Source: Chara braunii
Lineage: Eukaryota > Streptophyta > Charophyceae > Charales > Characeae
Direction of reading: 5' to 3'
Assembly (NCBI GenBank): GCA_003427395.1
Contig: BFEA01000031.1
Span: 2,438,280-2,463,883, forward strand
Length of the DNA stretch: 25,604 nucleotides
Position 1 is the stretch's first letter; each line of letters begins with the position of its first letter. The notes under the pieces are model-generated. The model was not told the DNA's origin. It was given only the letters and a program-made list of their open reading frames with translations, and searched no databases. Shown in pieces: positions 17,704 through 25,604 of the stretch. The position numbers were made by a program, and so were the translations under genes.

Positions 17704-20698
17704 TTCCTCTAGCAATCAATGCAGCCTCAAGGCGAGCAAGCATGTTTGCATACGACTCTTGCCACACTCTTCCCAATGAATCAGCTGCGGCACCACTTGG
17801 TCTGGATCCAGGGCCAACACTTCCACTATGTGGCTGCTGCTGCTGAGATCCTGTGCTGATCATGCTTGAAGTCCCAAGAACACCTTCTCGGGAACCCTCA
17901 AATTCCAAAACCGCCCCGCAGATTCTCACAACAGTCGCAACCTGCTCCTGAACACTCCAAAGGAGCTGCCGACGGCGGCGCAAGTGTTCATGGAATTCCG
18001 TGAGTGCCCCACTTCTCCCGCTGAATCCACTAGACCCGCCGCCACCATATGCTCTCGCTAACACCCGGTCCAGCTGCTCTTCGGCTGAGATCCCCGCATT
18101 CTCTAGCTGCTGGAGTGTCTCACTTGCTTCAAGAATCGTAGCAAGCGATGACCTGAGAACGTCCAGAACCTGCCTTCTCTGCCACCATGCTACCAAGCCC
18201 CCTGCCTCCCCATCTGTGATACCATCATCACTCAGGGGCTTCCACGTCCGCAGCTGCACACATCGACCCAGGATGTGCTCATGTATCCACTCAAACTGAG
18301 CCAACTCGATTTTGGCTTGCTGCAATGCAACTTCATATTCTGCTGCACGTTTCCGTAAGCCTGTCAGAGTCATCTTCTTCTGTTGAATGATCTCATGTTT
18401 GTTGACATACTCACGCACCTTATCAGCGGCAAGCCTCACCGCCTCTTCCCTGCTTCGCCCCTTCTTGCCCACGAGTCGCGGCTCTGTTCCTGGGCTCAGT
18501 CCTTCCTCCCCATAGGCTATCGATTGGCGCATCTCCTGCATCAAGCACCCAATCACAGATGGCCACACGCAGTGCTCAACATAATCCTGTGTGTGATCTT
18601 CCTGCTGCTTGATCAGTACCTTTTGCGCCAATGCCCACGTTTGATCCATCGCACCCTGTGACTCCGATGTAGCCACGTTTGCGACTTTCATTGCACAGGA
18701 ACTTATCAAGTTGTGCAGCAACAGAACCTTGCGGATGAAATGCCGGTTCGATGACAGCGATTTTGGGACTGCCCAAAATGACGGCTCATTCCCAGGTGCT
18801 GCCCTCGTGTCAAAGCTATCTCCCCTGCAGGTCACTGATTCCTCCGGCTCTGGAGGAAGATTCCTACGTTCCCCATCAAGGCTTGGGAGTGCCTTTTCCA
18901 AGCTTTCAAGAGCAGCGTAGGCCTGGCATGCCGTCGAAAGCACAATGCTCCAGTCTGATGCTCCCATGGAGTGACTTTCTCCGTCCAGCTCCCCCATCTC
19001 TTTTTTCTTCTCCTTGTCATGACCTGCAGTTGCAGAGCAGAGTAGCTGAAACCGTCTCTCAAGCCCCTCCAGGGAGTTCCTTAGACTTGCTTCCTTTTCG
19101 GCAATAGCTTGTGCTTGTGCGTCTCTTTGCTCCCATGCAATATGCAGACTCTCTAGCTCTGATTTCAACACGTCTTCTTGACTAGCCAGTTCATGTGCCT
19201 CCTCCCATGACAAATACTCTCTCCCTACCGCCATCTCCCTCTGTAATTTTAACTGCATGTCCGACTTCTCCGCTACCTTCTTGTGATACGTTGCCTCAAG
19301 ATCTGCAAGAGCTTGTCTCTGAGCTTCCAGCATCATTGCCTCCTCCACTGCCGCTGTCACTGCTAGCTTTATCTGTGATAGTGAAGCTATGTCTTCAGCT
19401 GCTGCTTTATCGTGCGACAAAATCCTCTGCACCGTGCCAGGGATGACCACACTTTCCATCTGTTTCAAAAATTCACCGACACCCCCAGCACATGCGAAGC
19501 ACCGTCCTGCCCAGCCCTCGGCTCTCTCAAACTCCGAGTACCAGGCCCGTCGTTGGGACTCTGTATTGGGGAATGCAACACTCCGCACATGGGTGGCAAT
19601 TTCCAAGATCAACGCAGCTTGCTCCAAGAGCCTACGTGTCTCATGCAACCACAGTTGTTGCCCAACCCCTTCCTCTGATCCTTCCAGCAATTTCGAGTCA
19701 TCAGTGCACGTACCGAATACTTGCCTTGCACACTGAAGAATCTCTCCAAGCAACAAAGCAATGGCAGCCTCCACAATACTGAGGACTTCCATTTTCTTTC
19801 CCCCCCCTGAGCCACCACTCTCAGAAATGGCCTCCTTGGACTTAGCAGCAGCAGCAGCCACTTCTTCATTGGTCCTCATAGGATTCGTGAATATCGTAAG
19901 AACACGTTCACGAAGACTGGCCTCTTCATTAACGTCCATGGATGCTTCTATTTGCACACACTCCTCATGCAGCCGGGTAGTTTCTGAGGCCAATCGCTCT
20001 GCCCTCTCAAAGAAACTTTGGTAATTGCTGACAACGGCATCACTATTTTCTCCCATTATTTGCGCCATCTCCTGCAAAACCTGAAGCCTTGCAGCATGGA
20101 TAACAGGACAAACAGGCTGCGAAACGGATGCCTCGAACGCCCGGCACCACACAAAGACACAGCTAGTAGTCGAGTAGGCAACGGGCAGAAGTCGCTGGAG
20201 AGCGAGGGAGTATGCACGCAGTGCTGAACCAGCCTGCTGCACTGCGTCTTGGCGTCTTGTGACAAGCTGAGAAACCTCATTGTCAATTCTTTTGCACTGA
20301 TCAAGGATGTCTTCTGAAATGACCTTCACTGGTACACCTGCAGCCGACAGCGCAGACATGATAAACAGAGAAGATCCAGCCGCAACAGCCGAAGACCCAT
20401 TTTGCAGGACAGCAGCCAACTCGGGGACAGTTCCCATCCGAAGAGCTGTTAGCATTCGTGTCTGCTGATCAAACCATTGCCGGCATTTCCGAGCCCCATC
20501 AGCAATCATAGCCCCAGCATGAACCGCTTCACGTGACTGCATTTCATGCGCATTCGAGAGTGTCTCTACCATCGATGATGCCTCAGCCAACATGCCTCGC
20601 GCTCTTGTCTCTGCAGCCTGTGCCACCTCCAGTTTCTCCTGCGCTTGTTTTGCAATCGAACCTGCATGGAGCCCTCTCTCCTGTGCATCGGCCAATGC
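17704..20698 (-). CDS. SMG1: SMG1 kinase, large internal exon encoding the C-terminal insertion domain
   Basis: This exon encodes 998 codons plus one base. It is open from an acceptor (pyrimidine-rich tract ending TAG, before GCA TTG GCC) to a donor (GGA A/GTAAGC), and no ATG marks its start, so it is internal. SMG1 is the PI3K-like kinase that phosphorylates UPF1 in nonsense-mediated decay; in animals its C-terminal insertion restrains kinase activity together with SMG8 and SMG9. The assignment rests on remembered collinear similarity to land-plant SMG1: QER near residue 6, a WF(D)QQ...LTALR block near 75-86, AAGVPV near 118, NEVSQLV near 139, YSLALQRLLP near 162, a REYLSWEEAHELASQE block near 495, and RRRRQLLW followed by VLEFEGSREG near 905-930. 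Much of it is predicted helix, with coiled coil about 470-560. No stop or frameshift is seen. The ORF runs 45 bases past the donor into the intron before its stop. Confidence 0.9.
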
Positions 20699-21530
20699 CT
20701 ACAAACACAACAGAACTCTAATAAGTACAGTACAAAAGGTCATAAACACAGAACACACAAACAGAAAGCTTCTGGACAACCAGATCCATAACTGAGAAAC
20801 TCAGCCTGTCCGCAAACTCTCAGCTAGGCGACATGCACGCTAAATAAGGCACTTCTCAAGATTGCAAGCCAAACCTTGTACTTCATGTTCAAGGAAACTC
20901 TTCCTGTACTTCAAAGCAATCCTTAAAACTGGAGTTGCAGGTATGTGATGCTGTGCACTCCACAATTCTTCAAAAAAAAAGCAAAAACCAGAGGGCTGTC
21001 GCCACAGACCTGTTGGATGCCTGGGTTCTGACAACAGGGCTAACGACTAATCATGCCAACTCACCAACCTACACAAGGATCTACCTCCCAGACCACAGAG
21101 TGAAGACCATAGGCGTGCAACATGAAGATAGCAAGATAAAATCACACCACTTAGCACACTAACAAGCAATGTGATGGAATAGAAAATGGATGCATATATT
21201 AACATCAGAACAATGCACTCACAAAATCACATCACACGAGGGGAAGAAAAAAAGTTTAAAAACAAACAGAAAAGAATATGCATTCAGAATCTCATACAGA
21301 GTAAAAAGGGAGACGGTTTATACGCACTCTCTCACATACACACACTCTGATGCTCACAAACTCGCCCCCACGAAATCCCTTCAGAAATACCTCTCCTCTA
21401 CCCAACCAAGCAAACTGCAGGAAAGTAGTCGCAGACCCGGGACAAGGACGAGCACCAACATCAGGAGAGGTCGGGAGACTAAGAGAGGGAGAGAGGGACT
21501 GGGAAGAATACGGGACAGTGAAGGCCTTAC
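20699..21530 (-). other. Probable SMG1 intron upstream of the 3-kb exon
   Basis: The region ends with a pyrimidine-rich acceptor (TTCTGTTGTGTTTGTAG) at 20699 and, if the 21531 exon is real, begins GTAAGG. It is A-rich on the plus strand and holds no recognised transposon or RNA gene. Confidence 0.5.
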
Positions 21531-21581
21531 GGTAGCATCCATAGCTGCATTGTTGAAGAGAACACCACGGGTGACCCGCAT
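21531..21581 (-). CDS. SMG1: Possible upstream SMG1 exon (partial; 5' boundary unresolved)
   Basis: A short open segment reading MRVTRGVLFNNAAMDAT ends at a donor (GCTACC/GTAAGG) in phase 0, which is the phase needed by the 3-kb exon. The joined product NNAAMDAT-ALADAQERG loosely resembles the part of plant SMG1 just before its D/AQER motif. There is an in-frame TGA two codons before the ATG and no good acceptor in between. Either translation starts here, or a retroelement insertion or assembly break has removed the true 5' part of the exon. A shorter alternative uses an acceptor TTCAACAATGCAG inside this segment. Similarity is weak and chance is possible. Confidence 0.35.
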
Positions 21582-22300
21582 TCTTCATTCCACACTTCTT
21601 TCTATTGGTGCTGGCCCTCTGGGAGGTCTGGCTTGACAGACGACAGCGTGACCAAGCTGTGGAGAGACTGGGATAATTTAGCATGGAGAGGAGGGTTTTG
21701 CAATCAGACTCGCTCTCATTCACTCTTCTCATGCATGCAAACAGGTGCGCAACAAACTGGCGACAAGCGCACGCTCAGAACTCAGAGATATGGTAACCGA
21801 GCACACAGTTCAGATACAAGTTCACTTCGATGGCTATGGGGACTCGGCGCCCACACAACTCTCTGTTCGCAGACACACGATCACCCTGGATATCCCACAC
21901 GCGATACTCTGAACACACACACACACATACACTGAACTCTATCTATAGCTATGGCGGCTATGGCCGTTACTACCCTATCGCTATGGCTACACTCCTCTCT
22001 CGCCCACTTCGTCCTCCGGCTCACTGCAGACCACCTCGCACAAGTCGCTTGTGGCAGCGCTTCCGCATGGCTCAGGCAGGAATGAATGAATGGCTGGGCG
22101 CTGCCTCTTGATTTATACTTCTGCAGCTCGTTGGTCTGGCCCCTTTCCCATGCCCGTAGTGCACACAGTCCCATGCGGTACTTGCTTGACTGGACCAGGA
22201 CTGCCTAGGACTGGGACTGCTGACTCAGCACGGGTAGACTACACCACTTGCCTCACCACTTGTCCACTTGTCTCAGCCTAAACGTGGGAGACTTCGAAAG
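21582..22300. other. Unassigned region, possibly the distal LTR of element 2
   Basis: Contains a short CA run near 21916-21929 and, on the minus strand, TATAAAT at 22111-22117. It may be LTR (R and U5) of the minus-strand element 2, or SMG1 flank. The border between host and element could not be placed. Confidence 0.35.
22111..22117 (-). promoter_or_regulatory. TATA box candidate in the element 2 LTR
   Basis: AAGTATAAATCAAG on the minus strand, about 635 bases downstream of the LTR start at 22750 and downstream of tandem repeats in the putative U3. The order repeats-then-TATA fits an LTR promoter, but the match alone is short. Confidence 0.35.
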
Positions 22301-22325
22301 GCCACTACTCAGACCTTCCGGAAGG

Positions 22326-22520
22326 CCGTAGACTTGGCCTTTCGATACTGTAGCAGCTACGACCTCGACCTTTCTGGACTGTAGCAGCTACGACCTCGAC
22401 CTTTCTNCCGTAGACTTGGCCTTTCGATACTGTAGCAGCTACGACCTCGACCTTTCTGGACTGTAGCAGCTACGACCTCGACCTTTCTGGACTGTAGCAG
22501 CTGCAACCTTGACTCTTCAA
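22326..22520. repeat. 31-bp tandem repeats within an 81-bp exact duplication split by N
   Basis: The unit ACTGTAGCAGCTACGACC + TCGACCTTTCTGG starts at 22347, 22378, 22429, 22460 and 22491 (the last is diverged). Bases 22326-22406 are repeated exactly at 22408-22488, separated by the single N at 22407. Confidence 0.9.
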
Positions 22521-22750
22521 GAAAGCTACAGCTACAACTTCTAGACCTGACTGAGACTCCTACTCGACAGGTCTACAGATCGAACCCCTGCTACCTATAG
22601 ACCCTACGGCAACCTACCAACTGTTACAGATGCACAGGTCACGGGTTCAACTCTAGGGGTCGACACAGATACTGTACACAGGCAAGGTGGGGACTAGGGA
22701 TCGAGCCCTGGGATCTGCATCGGCTACTGCGACTGGTGAATTCCGTTTCA

Positions 22751-22758
22751 CTCCCGCC
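22751..22758 (-). other. Polypurine tract of element 2 and LTR start
   Basis: GGCGGGAG on the minus strand is followed at 22750 by TGAAACGG, the likely LTR start, about 30 bases after the pol stop. Element 1 has the same arrangement (GGAG then TGA). Confidence 0.5.
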
Positions 22759-22788
22759 GGCCTAAATTCGAGGTCCTCCGAGAATAAC

Positions 22789-23289
22789 TCAGTCCAAGGC
22801 AGGACCTTTTCCTTTTCTATCTCTTTCGTAGGCTCTAACTATGTCGGGAGCTGTCTCTAGAATTTCGGCTCTAGTGAACCAGCGGCCATCCTCCGGTTCC
22901 TGTGGACGACCTCTACCTCCTGTTCTGAACACATCTTCACCTGCAATGCCGTCAATGTCATATCTTCCGTCCATGTCTGGAGGGATCATGGACCGTCTAG
23001 ATGGAAACTGTTGACTGGCGACACACGGCAGCAACTTTGATGCGTGAAACACAAGGTAGGTGTGGAGGTGTGCTGGGATCTCTATGGTGTAGGACGGCCC
23101 ATCCTCTCTGCCCTTAACTTCTAGAACTGGCCACGGTCCTCTATACGCGGGCAGTAACTTCTGCAAGATGTTTTCCTCAGGAGCAAACTCTTTGGACTTG
23201 ACCCAGACCAAGTCGCCTACTTGAAACTGTGACGGGCGACGGTGCTTATTAGCCTGTTCTATCATGCGGTGCTGGGCCTTCCTGAGGTT
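22789..23289 (-). pseudogene. Element 2 integrase C-terminus with shortened chromodomain-like tail
   Basis: After the stop the same frame continues NLRKAQHRMIEQANKHRRPS, FQVGDLVWVKSKEF, AYRGPWPVLEVKGREDGPSY and AHLHTYLVFHASKLLP. The tail DIDGIAGEDVFRTGGRGRP passes straight to PEDGRWFTRAEILETAPDIV, lacking the Y.VRF....DP part seen in element 1, so the chromodomain core is partly deleted. Confidence 0.8.
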
Positions 23290-24050
23290 CTACACAACAG
23301 TGGCTATCTCTTTCTCGTGCTGTATCGCGAACTCCCTGGTATTGGGCGGTAGCCTGTGAATCTGATCCCGGTTAAGTCCCTCAAACGGTCTACATGGTCT
23401 AAAGGACTTGTGCAACTCGTTGGGAGTGCGACAGGTGGACAAATGCACGCGGTTATTGTATGCACTGGCTACCTTGGGTAACATCTCGTCCCAGTTAATC
23501 TGATCGGGTCTAATGTACATGCGCAGAACTTGTTGCAGGATCTTGTTCATCTGCTCTGTCTGACCGTTAGTCTCTGGATGGCGGCCAGATGACATCAACA
23601 ACTTAGATCCATAGACTCTCATGAGCTCCTGCCAGTTCTGGCTAGTAAAACGTGTATCTCTATCACTAACAATAGACAGTGGGACGCCATGCTCACTAAC
23701 CCAAAAATCGAAAAACTTCTGAATGACTAACTCTGTACGTGCCTCTGCAGGCAAAGGAACAAAAACAACATACTTGCTAAATCTATCGACTATAACCATG
23801 ACTTGGCTCTTGCCGTGCCTACTCTTGACACCGGCATCCATGAAATCGATGGAGACTGAATCTCCAGGCTGGTCTGGAATAGGCAAGGGTCTGAGAAGAC
23901 CTAAAGGGGCACACGTAGTAGTCTTGTTCCTTTGACAGATTTTACAACTGTGGACATACTCTATGCAGTCGTTTTCCATTCCTGGCCAGGTGTACCCGTG
24001 CATAAGGTTGGCTAAAGTCTTTTGCCAACCGAAGTGTCCCTGTGTATCAT
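23290..24050 (-). pseudogene. Element 2 integrase with intact D,D,E triad
   Basis: The zinc-binding module reads CHDTQGHFGWQKTLANLMHG then SCKICQRNK. Just before it a TAA (24055-24057) interrupts the frame. The core has SVSIDFMDAG, VMVIVDRFSKYVVFVP, LSIVSDRDTRFTSQNW and RHPETNGQTEQMNKI, so both Asp residues and the Glu at D+36 are present. It ends at a TAG (23289 region) where related proteins continue, so full-length translation would need read-through or is broken by mutation. Confidence 0.88.
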
Positions 24051-24107
24051 GGCATTACCCTAGGATTAGACTGCGAACCTCCTCATTGTTGGGAACGCAT
24101 AGGTGGT

Positions 24108-25019
24108 CTACAACATTAGTCTTCTCAAACAATAAGTGCGGTAATCTGGCTCGGTCTCTGGGGCCTCCTTAACCTTCTTGAAGAGGTCACTATAGATAGG
24201 GTCCTGTGCATACGCCTGTCTAACTTTCTCTTGCAGGTCACGCCCTATGTCCAGATAGTGAACTATGGCTCCAAAGTAGTCTGACCTCCTACTCAGAGCA
24301 TCCGCAACTACATTGTACTTGCCCTTAACTGGCTTGAGCTCAAAGTCGTATTGGTCTATCTCGGCGGCCAACCTAGTCAACTTAGGTGTCATTTTGGCCT
24401 GTGTCTTCAGCCATCTAAGTGTCTCATGGTCTGAATATACCTTGAAGTGCCTCCCAAGCAGGTAATGCTTCCAGTGCTCTAAAGCCTGCCTGAGAGCGTA
24501 GAGTTCTCTCTCATACGTCGAGGTGGCTACCTTCTCTGAGGGCATCCTCGCTGACATGAACTCTACGGGTCTGTAGCCATTACCGTCGTCCTGCTGTAAC
24601 ACGGCGCCTATTCCATACTGACTTGCGTTCGTGGTGACGACAAATGGCAAAGGCGGATCTGCTACTTTGAGGACAAGGTACTCTATTAACGCGCGCTTTA
24701 ACTTTTTTAGCGTAGACGAACAGTCCTTATCCCATTGCCAGATTGCCTCTTTCTTGAGCAACCTGCAAAGGGGAGCGGCGATAGTCGAGAAGTTCCTTAC
24801 GAACTTCCTATAATAGTTAGCTAGGCCTAGGAACGACCGCAACTCTGTCAATGTGCGGGGCGTTGGCCAGTCCCTAATCGCCACTATCTTACTGTCCTCA
24901 GGCTTGATGCCATCTCCGTCTAACACGTGGCCCAAGTACAAGACTTGTGTCTTGGCCCACTCGCACTTCTTTGCATTGATCTTGAAGTTAGCCTCTCTCA
25001 GTTTCTCCAAAACCTGCCT
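24108..25019 (-). pseudogene. Element 2 reverse transcriptase end and RNase H
   Basis: Text starts ARQVLEKLREANFKINAKKC, then VLYLGHVLDGDGIKPEDSK and LRSFLGLANYYRKFVRNFS. The RNase H part has FVVTTNASQYGIGAVLQQ, in which Asn replaces the first catalytic Asp (TTDAS), then ATSTYERELYALRQALEHW, YSDHETLRWLKTQ and VVADALSRRSDYFG. An upstream in-frame TGA marks the truncation edge. Near 24140 a frameshift diverts the reading into YRTYCLRRLML and a stop. Confidence 0.88.
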
Positions 25020-25025
25020 CGCTGA

Positions 25026-25604
25026 TCAAGAATCATTAGCGAAGTAGCCTGTCATCCAAGAAGATAAGGAATGTATGGAGACGGGTGTATGCAGACCTAA
25101 TCCTTGGACGTTGGTATTCTGGAATGAATGACTTTGGCAATACGTCTCATCAAGTCAAAACTGAGACAGTCCGACTACCTTGTTGGCTGCATCGATGTTA
25201 TTGTCGGTAACCAGCTTCTTGTTGACAATGTATGACTGTTTTGTAGACTTCGACCTGGGGTGGTCAGATTTTCTTTTGATCTTGTGTTATTGGATATATC
25301 TTTGTCGAGTATGCTGGACTTTTAATTGAGTGTGATTATTATTGCTTTCGTTCGAGTTGTGTGTCTAAGGGACTAGGATTGAGTTGTGGGTTTCACGCTT
25401 GGTTGAGACCGTCCTAGTCAACCGACGTTCGCTTCGTACTTAAGAGATCAGCGGCTTAGGGAGTGGACGACGCTCGGGTCCACTTGGCGTTAACCAAGCG
25501 TATCTATACTATACTGGTCATCAGGATGGACTTCTATTTGATGATACCCGGACTTCCAAGTCTATCTTTGAGAAATACCTGCAACCCTGCACCCGATCTA
25601 AGAG
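25026..25604. other. Unrecognised sequence beyond the truncated end of element 2
   Basis: AT-rich then mixed DNA with short inverted repeats (for example CTTGGCGTTAACCAAG near 25484-25499). No coding text of the missing polymerase is recognised, so this is a different sequence: a flank, an LTR of another element or a nested insertion. Confidence 0.4.

Larger units (their letters stand above)
22326..25025 (-). mobile_element. Ty3/gypsy chromovirus-type retrotransposon, 5'-truncated (element 2)
   Basis: On the minus strand the order is reverse transcriptase C-terminal part, RNase H, integrase, chromodomain-like tail, polypurine tract and LTR. It is better preserved than element 1 and belongs to a different family of the same clade. 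It starts abruptly near 25020 after the palm domain, so gag, protease and the polymerase active site are missing. At least one frameshift and two stops interrupt pol. Confidence 0.88.

Noticed and set aside
21952-22086. Small plus-strand ORF starting MAAMAVTTLSLWLH
   Set aside because: Short, no homology recognised, lies in probable LTR DNA near the assembly seam.
22326-22520. CRISPR array
   Set aside because: Units are contiguous 31-bp tandem repeats without unique spacers, in a eukaryotic LTR context.
25000-25300. Continuation of element 2 reverse transcriptase (a FLIFLDD text appears on the minus strand)
   Set aside because: The surrounding residues do not match the expected palm motifs and stops interrupt; the LDD is probably chance.

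Overview
The window looks like nuclear DNA of a green-lineage (streptophyte) eukaryote with long, transposon-filled introns. The reasons are a host gene split by consensus splice sites, chromodomain-type Ty3/gypsy retrotransposons, tRNA-derived SINEs with A-tails, a LINE relic, a retroposed U6 snRNA and many microsatellites. A charophyte alga such as Chara, or another early-diverging streptophyte, is my best guess from remembered protein similarity; it is not proven.

The main gene lies on the minus strand. Five exons (20698-17704, 12965-12852, 11550-11420, 6503-6402, 825-466) join in perfect phase into 1234 codons. They resemble, in collinear order, the long C-terminal insertion of plant SMG1, the PI3K-related kinase of nonsense-mediated mRNA decay. 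The kinase domain (5', higher coordinates) and the FATC domain (3', below position 1) are not in the window. A weaker upstream exon candidate ends at 21531. One intron is of the GC-AG type, and the last exon in the window has a tandemly duplicated acceptor end.

Layout from left to right: 1-465, intron with CT/CA microsatellites. 466-825, SMG1 exon. 826-6401, intron with a partial exon duplication, an alternating purine-pyrimidine stretch, SINEs, a 109-bp tandem repeat, a LINE 3' end and a U6 retropseudogene with target-site duplication. 6402-6503, exon. 6504-11419, GC-AG intron holding a decayed sense-of-window Ty3/gypsy element (about 6926 to 10.6 kb) and a C-rich minisatellite. 11420-11550 and 12852-12965, exons separated by a polypyrimidine-rich intron. 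12966-17703, intron with a MITE-like inverted repeat, GCCGACC repeats, a G-rich block, GC-rich islands and a second SINE. 17704-20698, the 3-kb SMG1 exon. 20699 to about 21.6 kb, upstream intron and possible exon. About 21.6-25.02 kb, a second Ty3/gypsy element on the minus strand with its LTR, including a single N flanked by an exact 81-bp duplication (a likely assembly seam). 25.02-25.6 kb, unrecognised sequence.

There is no operon-like system. The biology is one conserved surveillance gene whose introns have collected copies from at least four classes of retroelement. The retroposed U6 and the SINEs imply past LINE-type reverse transcription in this genome; the LINE relic in the same intron shows that such elements existed but is itself inactive.
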